In this document: positions 36,359 through 44,659 of the stretch, in pieces
How the letters are laid out: each line of letters starts with the position of its first letter
How positions within the stretch are numbered: position 1 is the stretch's first letter
Assembly: GCA_009929175.1 (NCBI GenBank)
Contig: SABC01000004.1
Location: 35,551 to 99,550 of the forward strand
Reading direction: 5' to 3'
DNA length: 64,000 nt
Source of the DNA: Bacteroidia bacterium
GTDB taxonomy: Bacteria > Bacteroidota > Bacteroidia > Bacteroidales > UBA932
Notes under the pieces: model-generated
What the model saw: only the letters and a program-made list of their open reading frames with translations
What the model was told of the DNA's origin: nothing
The model's database searches: none
Position numbers and translations under genes: made by a program

Positions 36359-37127
36359 TATCCTTCCAAAAGGGATACATCTCTTTTTTGCTCCAACCGT
36401 GACAACCGAACGGTAGTTTTTTTCCGTTTAGGTCAAAGCAATAGGCGGGATGTTTGTCAAATGAAAACTCAAGCGCTTCGCGATAGCCGGGGTAGGAAAA
36501 TTTAAAATCACAGTGTTTGTTTACAATAACAGACCAAAAGACATCTTCGTTGTACATATGGTATCTTCTTTTTGAGGTAAACTCCCCTATGATTCCAATG
36601 CATTCGTCAGCGGCTTTAAGGTGCGAGGAAACTTTCCTGAGGGAAAACCCTCCATTGCCACTCCTGTTGTAAAGCATTTGTTTGTCCGGTTGGCCCGATA
36701 TCTTTTTATAAAACGATTTTAGTTGCATATATTGCCTGACAAACGGCCAGTCGTACACTTTCCTTCTTATCCACGGAGCTCCAATGTAGTCGTAGCCTTT
36801 GCTGCACCACTCCGTCAAACGATCTTCAAAAACCCATGCATCCAGCTGGTAAATGAGAATATATCGGCTTTTTTCAAACGCCTTGTAAAATTCTGCACTG
36901 AGCATGAGTTTGTTGTAACCTTCAATCCCCTTGAAAAAAAAATCCGGGAAAGAGATATAATTCAGATGAGGAGCAATGGATTCAACTTCGCTATTATTCA
37001 ATGATTGGGGTTTTACAATGGTTACAGGGTGTCTTCCAAGTACCTTTTGCACCTGTTTGAGGGCACCTAATTCCCGTACATTTAAATTGGTGGTGTACAG
37101 AGGTATCACAACTGTGGCTTCTACCAT
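36345..37127 (-). CDS. DUF5672 family protein, glycosyltransferase-like
   Basis: The 260 residues match DUF5672. The core YQLDAWVFEDRLTEWCSKGYDYIGAPWI contains a D-x-D-like acid segment, and GNGGFSLRKVSS plus EDVFW follow, as in glycosyltransferases of the GT-A fold. Members are usually encoded in surface-polysaccharide loci, but here it stands after the TSUP exporter gene and against the sulfatase maturase. No signal peptide is present, so it should act in the cytosol. Acceptor and donor are unknown. Confidence 0.75.
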   Translation of the reverse strand: MVEATVVIPLYTTNLNVRELGALKQVQKVLGRHPVTIVKPQSLNNSEVESIAPHLNYISFPDFFFKGIEGYNKLMLSAEFYKAFEKSRYILIYQLDAWVFEDRLTEWCSKGYDYIGAPWIRRKVYDWPFVRQYMQLKSFYKKISGQPDKQMLYNRSGNGGFSLRKVSSHLKAADECIGIIGEFTSKRRYHMYNEDVFWSVIVNKHCDFKFSYPGYREALEFSFDKHPAYCFDLNGKKLPFGCHGWSKKEMYPFWKDIINL

Positions 37128-37133
37128 CTTGAA

Positions 37134-37943
37134 TCAAATAAACTGTTTGTAAATTAACCAGAAAGACATTATGAATACTGCAGATGCAATTATATAATTG
37201 ATGAAAACCGCACCCCACTTCACTGCAACTTTTGATGCAATCACTGCTCCTGTAACGTTTCCGACAGCATAAATAATAGCTACGGGCCAGTTTACCTGAC
37301 CATACCAAATAAAGACTGCGAGGGCAAGAGGGGTGTACATGACCACTGCAAACTGTTTTATACCGTTGGCCCTTATGAGGTCCAGACCCAATAGATACAC
37401 ACTCCCGAAGATAATCAAAATCCCCACTCCGGCATGTGTGAATCCCCCATACGCTCCGATAAGTGTGAAAGCAAAAAAACGAAATGGACCAAACTTGGAT
37501 TTGGTGTTAGCAGGGGATGGGTTGACACTTTTTTTGTTTTTATTTTGGTTTGCCAGCAGCAAGACTGCCATAACAGGCAGCATGACTCCCATAAGAACCT
37601 CCATTATGGATGGATTTACCAGGGCAGCCAGCTGAGCTCCTGCCACAGACCCGATTGCTACAGGAATGCCAACCTTGCTTGCCTGCCCTACGTCCAGGTA
37701 GCCGTTTTTCCTGAAAAGCACCGAAGAAACTGCAAACTGTGCCAAGACACCCACCCTGGAGGTGCCGTTGGCCACATTTATGGGCATTCCCATTGCCATG
37801 AAGAGAGCATAAGAGAGAGCTGTAGCCATACCGGCAAGAGTGTTTACAAAACCGACAAGGATTCCTGTCAAAATGAGCACAGAAAGCATTTTGGGACTGT
37901 ATATACTGGTGTTTAGGAGAAAATCCCCGATTTGTGTCAACAC
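37134..37943 (-). CDS. TSUP (TauE/SafE)-family sulfite/anion exporter
   Basis: The 269 residues form about eight membrane segments with the two TauE-type halves: GFVNTLAGMATALSYALFMAMGMP at the start and GFTHAGVGILIIFGSVYLLG in the middle. Family members export sulfite, sulfoacetate or related anions. The sulfatase next door releases sulfate, so an anion-export link is conceivable but unproven. The reading frame starts at GTG 37943; ATG 37889 is an alternative that keeps all membrane segments. It is followed by the DUF5672 gene after six bases. Confidence 0.82.
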   Translation of the reverse strand: MLTQIGDFLLNTSIYSPKMLSVLILTGILVGFVNTLAGMATALSYALFMAMGMPINVANGTSRVGVLAQFAVSSVLFRKNGYLDVGQASKVGIPVAIGSVAGAQLAALVNPSIMEVLMGVMLPVMAVLLLANQNKNKKSVNPSPANTKSKFGPFRFFAFTLIGAYGGFTHAGVGILIIFGSVYLLGLDLIRANGIKQFAVVMYTPLALAVFIWYGQVNWPVAIIYAVGNVTGAVIASKVAVKWGAVFINYIIASAVFIMSFWLIYKQFI

Positions 37944-37963
37944 TGCATAGAGTTTATGATTTG

Positions 37964-37971
37964 CAAAACTA
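37964..37971 (-). promoter_or_regulatory. -7 box TAGTTTTG for the TSUP-DUF5672 operon
   Basis: This minus-strand consensus match lies 20 bases before GTG 37943. Confidence 0.5.
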
Positions 37972-38035
37972 CAACTTTTCCGGCTAATAGTATGCCAAAT
38001 TGTCTTAATCTCCCTTTTGGCAAATAATTTGTGAC

Positions 38036-38043
38036 TATCTTTG
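38036..38043 (+). promoter_or_regulatory. -7 box TATCTTTG for the grpE-dnaJ operon
   Basis: This consensus box lies 29 bases before the grpE ATG. TTTG at 38016-38019 could be the -33 element (16-base spacing). The box sequence equals those of the DUF134-type operators, but no inverted repeat precedes it. Confidence 0.55.
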
Positions 38044-38072
38044 CAGCTTGTTGATTAATAGTTTTACTAATC

Positions 38073-38651
38073 ATGAAAAAACACACTAAAGAAACTGTAT
38101 TGAACGAAAATGAGCAAGAAAAAGCTCAAAAAGTTGTTAATGAGGGTGATCCGCAAAGCAATGACAATAAAACTGCAGAGGATTCCACAGAGGTTGACAA
38201 CAGTGTTGAGAATTTAAAAGAGGAAATTTCTATGCTGAATGACAAATATTTGAGATTGGCGGCCGAGTTTGATAATTACAGGAAGAGGACATTAAAGGAG
38301 AAGCAAGACCTTATCCTTTTTGCAGGAGAAGATATCATCAAAGGAATCTTGCCTGTACTGGACGACTTTGAGAGGGCAATCGAGATGCTCTCTGCAGCAG
38401 GTGCCGGCAACTCCACGGCATTGGAGGGAACAGAACTGATTTATAATAAACTGAAGTCTTTCCTTAACTCCAAAGGTGTAAAAGAGATAGAGGCGATTGG
38501 GTGCTCACTGGATACCGACTTCCACGAAGCAGTGGCACAAGTCCCTGTGGATGATAAATCTAAGAAAGACCTTATAGTTGATGTGGTCCAGAGGGGTTAC
38601 CTGCTCAATGGAAAGGTTATCCGTTTTTCAAAAGTGGTAATGGGACAATAA
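38073..38651 (+). CDS. grpE: GrpE nucleotide-exchange factor
   Basis: GrpE releases ADP from DnaK. The 192 residues have an acidic, poorly conserved N terminus, a long coiled coil (about 45-85, LRLAAEFDNYRKRT), and the C-terminal beta domain ending in DVVQRGYLLNGKVIRFSKVVMG, which is the family signature. It is the first gene of a four-gene operon, nine bases ahead of dnaJ. Confidence 0.96.
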   Translation: MKKHTKETVLNENEQEKAQKVVNEGDPQSNDNKTAEDSTEVDNSVENLKEEISMLNDKYLRLAAEFDNYRKRTLKEKQDLILFAGEDIIKGILPVLDDFERAIEMLSAAGAGNSTALEGTELIYNKLKSFLNSKGVKEIEAIGCSLDTDFHEAVAQVPVDDKSKKDLIVDVVQRGYLLNGKVIRFSKVVMGQ

Positions 38652-38660
38652 TTCTTTAAA

Positions 38661-39818
38661 ATGGCAAAAAGAGACTATTATGAGGTACTTGGTGTTAGTA
38701 AGGGAGCTTCTGCCGAGGAGATAAAGAAAGCGTACCGTAAAATGGCCATTAAATATCACCCGGACAAGAACCCTGGCGATAAAGAGGCCGAAGATAAATT
38801 CAAAGAGGCAGCTGAGGCTTACGATGTGTTGAGCAACCCCGACAAAAAAGCCCGCTATGACCAGTTTGGCCACGCAGGAATGAATGGCTCTGCAGGCGGA
38901 GGATTTGGCGGTGGTTTTTCCATGGAAGATATCTTCAGCCAGTTTGGGGACATTTTTGGAGGTCATTTCGGAGGTTTCGGAGGTTTCGGAGGTTTTGGAT
39001 CCCAAACGAGGGGCGGTCGCAGGGTAAGCAGGGGCTCCGACATTCGTATAAGAGTGAAGCTGGACCTCAAGGAGATTGCACATGGTGCAGAAAAAAAAGT
39101 CAAGATAAACAAGCAGGTTGCATGTAAAGCCTGCTCCGGTAAAGGGGCCAAATCCGAAGCCGATATAGCTACATGTCCCACATGTAAAGGGACCGGGCAG
39201 GTTACAAGGATGACCCAGACTTTTTTGGGAACCATGCAGACAGCATCTGTTTGCCCAACCTGCAACGGCGACGGGAAGACAATTACAAACCCATGTTCTG
39301 CTTGCAGCGGAAGTGGTTTGGTCAAGGATGCCGAGGAGATAACATTCAAGATACCCGCCGGAGTTGCACAAGGAATGCAACTAACCATCCAAGGAAAGGG
39401 TAATGCAGCCAAAAGGGGCGGAGTAAACGGTGATTTGCTGGTGGTTATAGAAGAGGAGACTCATCCCGAACTACAACGGGATGGCAACGACCTGATATAC
39501 TCATTGTTTGTTTCTGTTCCGGATGCAATCCTTGGTGCAGATGCCGAGATTCCTTCTGTGGATGGTAAGCTTAAGATCAAGATAGAGCCTGGTACCCAAT
39601 CAGGAAAAATATTGAGACTTAGGGGTAAGGGCCTTCCAGATGTCAATGGCTACGGCAGTGGGGACCTCCTTGTATATATCCAGGTATGGACACCCAAAAA
39701 ACTGGATAAACAGGAGAAGGAGCTTTTGGAAAAACTGAAAAGTTCGCAAAATTTCAAACCCAATCCCGACAAGGAGGAGAGAAACTTCTTTGACAGGATG
39801 AGAAAAATATTTTCGTAG
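38661..39818 (+). CDS. dnaJ: Chaperone protein DnaJ
   Basis: The 385 residues have all DnaJ parts in order: a J-domain with HPD (IKYHPDKN), a Gly/Phe-rich linker with a GGF repeat run (about residues 75-120), a zinc domain with four CxxCxGxG elements ([32 protein letters not shown]), and the C-terminal substrate domain. The linker DNA contains a short nine-base tandem repeat coding GGF. Its TAG overlaps the GTG start of the next gene. Confidence 0.97.
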   Translation: MAKRDYYEVLGVSKGASAEEIKKAYRKMAIKYHPDKNPGDKEAEDKFKEAAEAYDVLSNPDKKARYDQFGHAGMNGSAGGGFGGGFSMEDIFSQFGDIFGGHFGGFGGFGGFGSQTRGGRRVSRGSDIRIRVKLDLKEIAHGAEKKVKINKQVACKACSGKGAKSEADIATCPTCKGTGQVTRMTQTFLGTMQTASVCPTCNGDGKTITNPCSACSGSGLVKDAEEITFKIPAGVAQGMQLTIQGKGNAAKRGGVNGDLLVVIEEETHPELQRDGNDLIYSLFVSVPDAILGADAEIPSVDGKLKIKIEPGTQSGKILRLRGKGLPDVNGYGSGDLLVYIQVWTPKKLDKQEKELLEKLKSSQNFKPNPDKEERNFFDRMRKIFS

Positions 39819-41536
39819 TGAGGTCATGTTGCAGGAAGATATACTTACCAATTACTCTTATATTGCTGGCTGTAAGTACTCTGGCCTCCGAAAAGGAAAA
39901 GGTTGTAACTTACCGGAATCCACTGGACCTCGCACTTTCCCTATCGGGTAGTTATGGTGAGCTGAGGGCTACCCATTTTCATTCGGGAGTTGACTTCAGG
40001 ATTGGAGGGGTTTCGGGAGCAAGGCTTTATGCAGCTGCTGATGGGTATGTTTCCAGAATTTCAGTCTCACCGGGAGGATATGGACATGCCATTTACATTG
40101 ACCACCCCGACGGTAGGACAACCCTTTATGGTCATATGATGGATTTTGCTCCCAATATTACAAGGTGGGTAAGGGAACAACAATATTTGCAAAAAGATTT
40201 TTCGGTTAATCTCTATCCCGAAAAATCAATGTTTCCACTCAAAAAAGGTGATTTTATAGGGAGGGCTGGAAATACCGGTTCATCGGGTGGCCCCCATCTT
40301 CACTTCGAAGTGAGGGAGAGCAGTACACAGATACCTTTGAATCCTTTGAAAGCAACATCAATCACTGTTGTTGACAATATTCCTCCTGAGTTCCGGAGTA
40401 TAGGGTTTTACGGTATTTGCAACCACCAGGCTCTCCCTTCGAGATGGAAGGTAGCATCCCACAACTCCGGCTACAACGGCATAATTTCTTTGCCTGATAC
40501 ATTTTATGTAGCTGTAGATGCCATAGACAGGCAAAACGGAACCAATGCCAAGCTGGCCGTCTACCAATATAACTACTATTTGGACGATACACTGGTCTTT
40601 TCTTTTACTCCGGAAAAGATTCCGTTTGATGCAGGCAGATACATCAACAGTATTGTTGAATATTCAGAAAAATCAAACAACAATATCTCAATGGTCAAAA
40701 GCTGGGTAGAGCCTGGAGGCGGTTTGGCTTCGAACATTAGATCTGTGAACGATGGTCTTTTTATTTTGAGGGATAACCTGGAGCATAAAATCAGGATAGA
40801 ACTGAAGGATGAACATGGCAACACTACCAACAAGTACTTTCGTGCCAAAAGGTCAGGGAGTCCGGGGAGTTTGAAAGGGGATACCCAGAATTCCAACAAC
40901 AGCTTCTCCCGGAGTATTGTCATGCCGTGGTTTATTCCAAACCGTTACCACGATTCCCTTGTAAGATTGATGCTTCCTCCTGCAGCCCTTTACAGTTCAA
41001 TTGAATTCTCGGCAGATACAATTAACGTTAACGGGGATATTTATCACATGGTGCACAATGAATCGACACCTCTCCACAACCCTGCTATCCTTGCACTAAA
41101 GGTTCCGGCAAAGTTTGCTGGTATGCCTGTCCAAAAATTGATGCTTGTAAAGCTAAACAAGAACGGGAGATTATCATCTGCCGGAGGTACATGGAGGAAC
41201 GGCTGGGTGGAGGGCCGGATAGGATCGTTTGGTATTTACGGTATTGCAACGGACACTATCCCTCCGGTTGTGACACCATTGTTCGCGAACAACCAGAACC
41301 TGTCGGGAAGGAATTCTTTAAGATTCACAGTAAAGGATAATCTATCCGGGATTTCTTCTTACAATGTTTGGATAGACGGGATCTGGATATTAACTTCGTA
41401 CGATCCAAAAAACAGCAGATTGGAGAGTGAGCTAATGCCTGACAAACTCAGGAAGGGTGTAAATCATGATCTGGAAATTGAGGTAAAGGACAACAAAGGC
41501 AACACTACAGTATTAAAAAGAACATTCATATGGTAA
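39818..41536 (+). CDS. M23-family metallopeptidase, exported
   Basis: The 572 residues begin at GTG 39818 (TAGTG overlap with dnaJ); no in-frame ATG lies near. A signal segment ends near residue 23. The LytM/M23 domain follows with THFHSGVDFR and the HLHFEV zinc motif, both intact, so the endopeptidase should be active on peptidoglycan cross-links. The C-terminal two thirds are beta-rich domains that resemble immunoglobulin-like or surface-binding modules. It lies between dnaJ and anmK, and the start overlap suggests coupled expression with the chaperone genes. Confidence 0.9.
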   Translation: MRSCCRKIYLPITLILLAVSTLASEKEKVVTYRNPLDLALSLSGSYGELRATHFHSGVDFRIGGVSGARLYAAADGYVSRISVSPGGYGHAIYIDHPDGRTTLYGHMMDFAPNITRWVREQQYLQKDFSVNLYPEKSMFPLKKGDFIGRAGNTGSSGGPHLHFEVRESSTQIPLNPLKATSITVVDNIPPEFRSIGFYGICNHQALPSRWKVASHNSGYNGIISLPDTFYVAVDAIDRQNGTNAKLAVYQYNYYLDDTLVFSFTPEKIPFDAGRYINSIVEYSEKSNNNISMVKSWVEPGGGLASNIRSVNDGLFILRDNLEHKIRIELKDEHGNTTNKYFRAKRSGSPGSLKGDTQNSNNSFSRSIVMPWFIPNRYHDSLVRLMLPPAALYSSIEFSADTINVNGDIYHMVHNESTPLHNPAILALKVPAKFAGMPVQKLMLVKLNKNGRLSSAGGTWRNGWVEGRIGSFGIYGIATDTIPPVVTPLFANNQNLSGRNSLRFTVKDNLSGISSYNVWIDGIWILTSYDPKNSRLESELMPDKLRKGVNHDLEIEVKDNKGNTTVLKRTFIW

Positions 41537-42585
41537 GGATTATTGGATTGATGTCGGGGACATCCCTGGATGGGCTGGATCTCTGCTATACAGAGTTCGG
41601 ATACGAACAAGGCAAGTGGAGTTACAAGATTTTGAAAGCCCACGAAGAGCAATATCCACAGGAACTGAAAAATCAATTGGCCACTGCCCAAAGCATGTCT
41701 GCCCTCGATTACGCCAGGCTCCATTCGGACTACGGACTCTATTTAGGAAGACGGGTTAAGGAATTTATTGATTCAAACGGACTGTCTCCCGATTACATAG
41801 CATCACACGGGCATACGATTTTTCACCAGCCAGCTGTGAGATTTACGGCACAAATTGGTTCAGGTGCCGGTATTGCGGCGGAGTCTGGAGTAGATACAAT
41901 ATGTGACTTCAGGACTACCGATGTGGCCCTCTATGGTCAGGGAGCTCCCCTTGTACCGGTCGGGGACAGGATTTTGTTTGCTGATTATGATTACTGCCTC
42001 AATCTGGGAGGTTTTTCAAACATATCGTACGATTCGGGGCATGCAAGATCGGCCTATGATATCTCCCCTGTCAATTATGTACTAAACCACTACACCAGGC
42101 AGATTGGTCTTGAGTATGACAAGGATGGGGAGATTGCAAGAAGTGGTAAGGTCGACGCCTCACTTTTGGAACAGCTGAACCATCTTGGTTTTTACAAACA
42201 GAACGGTCCAAAATCATTGGGCAGGGAATGGGTTGAACAAGAAGTAATCCCATTGATAGACCAGGCAGCTCTGTCACTTGAAGACCGGCTTGCTACTTTT
42301 TGCGAGCATGTTGCCATACAGATTGCATCACATCTCAAAGGTGGTAAGGTTTTGGTGACAGGAGGGGGAGCTCTGAACAAATTCCTGATAGAAAGAATTT
42401 CGGCCAAAGCTATGCAATGCGATATTGTTGTTCCGGATTCTTTGACAATAAGTTTTAAAGAGGCGCTGATATTTGCTTTTCTTGGAGCCCTGTACGTACA
42501 TGATATCCCGGGTTGTTTAAAAAGCGTTACAGGAGCAAAATACGACAATATCGGAGGTGCAATGTACAAAGCTGGTGTTAAATAA
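41530..42585 (+). CDS. anmK: Anhydro-N-acetylmuramic acid kinase
   Basis: AnmK phosphorylates 1,6-anhydro-MurNAc, released by lytic transglycosylases, to MurNAc 6-phosphate for reuse. The 351 residues show GLMSGTSLDGLDL at the start, SHGHTIFHQP, GQGAPLVPVGDR and GGGALN. The ATG overlaps the M23 stop by seven bases. It fits the peptidoglycan theme with mtgA, the MltF-like enzyme and two M23 peptidases in the window. MurQ is not seen here. Confidence 0.95.
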   Translation: MVRIIGLMSGTSLDGLDLCYTEFGYEQGKWSYKILKAHEEQYPQELKNQLATAQSMSALDYARLHSDYGLYLGRRVKEFIDSNGLSPDYIASHGHTIFHQPAVRFTAQIGSGAGIAAESGVDTICDFRTTDVALYGQGAPLVPVGDRILFADYDYCLNLGGFSNISYDSGHARSAYDISPVNYVLNHYTRQIGLEYDKDGEIARSGKVDASLLEQLNHLGFYKQNGPKSLGREWVEQEVIPLIDQAALSLEDRLATFCEHVAIQIASHLKGGKVLVTGGGALNKFLIERISAKAMQCDIVVPDSLTISFKEALIFAFLGALYVHDIPGCLKSVTGAKYDNIGGAMYKAGVK

Positions 42586-42595
42586 TAAACAATTT

Positions 42596-42626
42596 TTTGG
42601 TATCTGGAAAATAATTTCTATTTTTG
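42596..42626 (+). promoter_or_regulatory. rplS promoter, full -33/-7 consensus
   Basis: TTTG at 42596-42599 and TATTTTTG at 42619-42626 are spaced by 19 bases. Transcription should begin near 42632, leaving a leader of about 68 bases. Confidence 0.75.
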
Positions 42627-42639
42627 CAGTCCCAAATAA

Positions 42640-42685
42640 AAAAGCAACCTCTTACAAGAACACAGGAGTCGGTAACGTTGCGCTA
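42640..42685 (+). promoter_or_regulatory. Structured leader before rplS, possible L19 autoregulatory element
   Basis: GCAAC (42644-42648) can pair with GTTGC (42677-42681), and an inner CTC can pair with GAG, giving a compact hairpin before the L19 gene. Ribosomal protein genes often carry such leaders bound by their own product. The structure is inferred by hand. Confidence 0.4.
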
Positions 42686-42699
42686 ATAAGATTTTGAAA

Positions 42700-43083
42700 A
42701 TGGATTTAATTAAAATTGCACAAGAAGCTTTTGCCGGTGAGGTAAGTACGCTTCCCGATTTCAAGGCCGGTGACACAATCACTGTTACCTACAAGATTAA
42801 AGAGGAGAACAAGGAGCGTCTTCAAAAATACCGGGGTGTTGTGATTCAACGCAGGGGTAGCGGAACAACCGAAACATTTACCGTTCGCAAGATTTCCAAT
42901 GGTGTCGGAGTGGAACGTATCTTCCCTATAACATCTCCTTTTATTGATTCAATCGAAGTGAACAAACGTGGTAAGGTTCGCAGGGCAAGGATTTTCTACC
43001 TGAGGAAACTTACAGGTAAGAAAGCCAGGATAAAAGAGAGAAAATACACTTCTGTAAAGAATGATCTTTCTCAGGAAGGATAA
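42700..43083 (+). CDS. rplS: 50S ribosomal protein L19
   Basis: This is a 127-residue ribosomal protein at the subunit interface. The L19 pattern is clear: [27 protein letters not shown] and [24 protein letters not shown] 42700 is chosen over TTG 42694. It is followed 14 bases later by tRNA-Arg, and the two share one terminator, so they may be made as one transcript. Confidence 0.97.
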   Translation: MDLIKIAQEAFAGEVSTLPDFKAGDTITVTYKIKEENKERLQKYRGVVIQRRGSGTTETFTVRKISNGVGVERIFPITSPFIDSIEVNKRGKVRRARIFYLRKLTGKKARIKERKYTSVKNDLSQEG

Positions 43084-43097
43084 TTGATATAAAAACT

Positions 43098-43171
43098 GGC
43101 CCCGTAGCTCAACTGAATAGAGTATCTGACTACGGATCAGACGGTTACAGGTTTGAATCCTGTCGGGGTCA
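43098..43171 (+). tRNA. tRNA-Arg (ACG)
   Basis: The 74-base sequence folds as a cloverleaf. The acceptor stem GGCCCCG pairs with CGGGGTC with one G-T pair. The anticodon loop CTACGGA gives ACG, and the T arm has GTTTGAATC. The discriminator is A; no CCA is encoded. Confidence 0.95.
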
Positions 43172-43179
43172 CTTTTAGT

Positions 43180-43211
43180 AAAAGAGGCTGTCATTGAGAC
43201 AGCCTCTTTTT
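43180..43211. terminator. Bidirectional terminator between tRNA-Arg and the GDPD gene
   Basis: A 13-base perfect stem (43180-43192 with 43198-43210) with a five-base loop is flanked by A-run and T-run, so it can end transcription from both sides. Confidence 0.9.
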
Positions 43212-43213
43212 GT

Positions 43214-44287
43214 TTAACGTTGGGCAGGCAGAGCTGTTTTGGATAACAGGATTTCGGGTTCGTCTGTGGTGATGAAATCGACACCCAACATTAGCAAATA
43301 GTCCATCAGCTCGGGATCATTCACTGTCCAAGCGTTTACTGTCATTCCAAGTTCATGGGCTTCATTCACCAGTTTGCCGTTGTTTTCAAACATGGTCCTG
43401 TTGAAATTTATACCCCATATGTTGAGGTCATGGAGCTCCTCCACGCTCTTATCATTGCCCAGGTATGCAACAGAGGCAAAGTGGTCTTTCTCCAGAATCC
43501 TTAACAATACATTTATATCAAAACTGATGTATTTTACCCATGCCTGGGCTTTTTTGGCATGAACCAATTCCACAACCTTCACTGCCAGTTGCTGAGCCCT
43601 TTCGGGAGAGATATTTGAGGGCTTTATTTCTACAAACAGCCTGGTCTTATTCTGTTTTTTTACCAGTTCTATGCACTCTTCCAGGGATGGGAGATATTCT
43701 CCATCATTCAAATGAACCTTTTTCAGATCATTCAGGGTACTCTCTTCTACTTTTAATCCGTCGATTTCTGCATCATGGCTAAGAATTGGATGTCCATCTG
43801 CAGACATCCATACATCCAGTTCGCTCCATGCACAACCTGCATCAATGGCCTTTTGAAGTGATCCAATGGAATTCTGGCTTTTACCTGTGTTTTTCCAGGC
43901 ACCTCTGTGGGCTACTGCTTTATTGGTCAAAAAGTCGTTTCTCACCAGTTCTATCTCTTTTTTATATCCGTTCATACCGATTGTTATTCCGTATATATAA
44001 GTATTTCCTAAGGTGTCTATACTGGCACCTGGTTTCAACCTGATAATTCCGGTTGAATCTGTCTCGAATAATCCAGATGAATCATTGATGATTTGGAATT
44101 GTACAGGTTGGCTCAATCCCGATTCCGAAATCTTACCAATATGGGCTCCTGATGTATTGACAGGGATAAGGTAATCGCTGACACCTGGATGGAAAAATTC
44201 ATTCGTATTTCCTGAATTGCCAGTGCAGGATGTCATGAAAAGTATGCCCATAAGAAAGGATAAAGCATTTAGTTTACTGGTAATCAT
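43214..44287 (-). CDS. Glycerophosphodiester phosphodiesterase, lipoprotein
   Basis: The protein hydrolyses glycerophosphodiesters from phospholipid turnover. The 357 residues carry a lipobox (FMTSC, Cys21), so it is membrane-anchored. An N-terminal beta-rich region (about 25-120) precedes the GDPD domain: AHRGAWKNTGKSQNS, a SELDVWMSADGHPILSHD segment holding the catalytic Glu/Asp and His, FVEIKP, and later the closing WTVND. All catalytic residues are seen. It ends three bases from the bidirectional terminator and has no clear TAnnTTTG box upstream. Confidence 0.92.
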   Translation of the reverse strand: MITSKLNALSFLMGILFMTSCTGNSGNTNEFFHPGVSDYLIPVNTSGAHIGKISESGLSQPVQFQIINDSSGLFETDSTGIIRLKPGASIDTLGNTYIYGITIGMNGYKKEIELVRNDFLTNKAVAHRGAWKNTGKSQNSIGSLQKAIDAGCAWSELDVWMSADGHPILSHDAEIDGLKVEESTLNDLKKVHLNDGEYLPSLEECIELVKKQNKTRLFVEIKPSNISPERAQQLAVKVVELVHAKKAQAWVKYISFDINVLLRILEKDHFASVAYLGNDKSVEELHDLNIWGINFNRTMFENNGKLVNEAHELGMTVNAWTVNDPELMDYLLMLGVDFITTDEPEILLSKTALPAQR

Positions 44288-44355
44288 AGTTATGTGGTTT
44301 GATCATTATTGTACTAATATAAGTTTTTTAAACAAAAAGCATTAAAATATTTTAA

Positions 44356-44373
44356 AATGAACATATGTTCATT
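44356..44373. promoter_or_regulatory. 18-base perfect palindrome, operator of the DUF5320 operon
   Basis: AATGAACATATGTTCATT is a perfect inverted repeat (TGAAC-N4-GTTCA core) that abuts the -7 box. The DUF134 operon has a close relative at 24328-24345, in the same position relative to its promoter. Confidence 0.75.
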
Positions 44374-44380
44374 ATCTTTG
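44373..44380 (+). promoter_or_regulatory. -7 box TATCTTTG for the DUF5320-MinD operon
   Basis: The consensus box lies 30 bases before ATG 44411 and shares one base with the palindrome. No -33 TTTG is found at the usual distance. Confidence 0.7.
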
Positions 44381-44410
44381 TTTGACAAGAAATTTTAAAA
44401 CTCAGAAATT

Positions 44411-44659
44411 ATGCCAGGTAGAGATCAAACCGGACCTTTGGGCAAAGGGGCTCAAACCGGAAAAAGAAGAGGGCGATGTAGTCACTTAAACGGTGAAGAA
44501 TACAAGGGTGCCCCGGAATACGGAAAACGACAAGGCATCGGTTCCTGCAAAGGTCAGGGTATGGATCCCGGCAAAGGTCAGGGTATGGCTCCCGGCAGGG
44601 GCAGGAGCATGAATGGACATAGTGCGAACAGACACGGTATTCATGGGTTTGGCAGATAG
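44411..44659 (+). CDS. DUF5320 family small glycine-rich protein
   Basis: The 82-residue protein starts MPGRDQTGPLGKGAQTGKRRGRC, the diagnostic opening of DUF5320, a family found beside MinD/ferredoxin and NifX-like genes in anaerobes. The rest is low complexity: a GQGMxPGKG unit is repeated, reflecting a 24-base tandem DNA repeat at 44552-44600. It has two cysteines, which could touch a cluster. The function is unknown. It overlaps the start of the first MinD gene by 17 bases. Confidence 0.82.
   Translation: MPGRDQTGPLGKGAQTGKRRGRCSHLNGEEYKGAPEYGKRQGIGSCKGQGMDPGKGQGMAPGRGRSMNGHSANRHGIHGFGR

Noticed and set aside
38960..39000. Short nine-base tandem repeat in dnaJ
   Set aside because: It codes the GGF linker and is not a CRISPR or mobile repeat: there are no spacers and it keeps frame.
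38628..39380. Open frame of 250 codons opposite dnaJ
   Set aside because: Cysteine-rich and repetitive only because it mirrors the zinc domain and Gly-rich linker of dnaJ.
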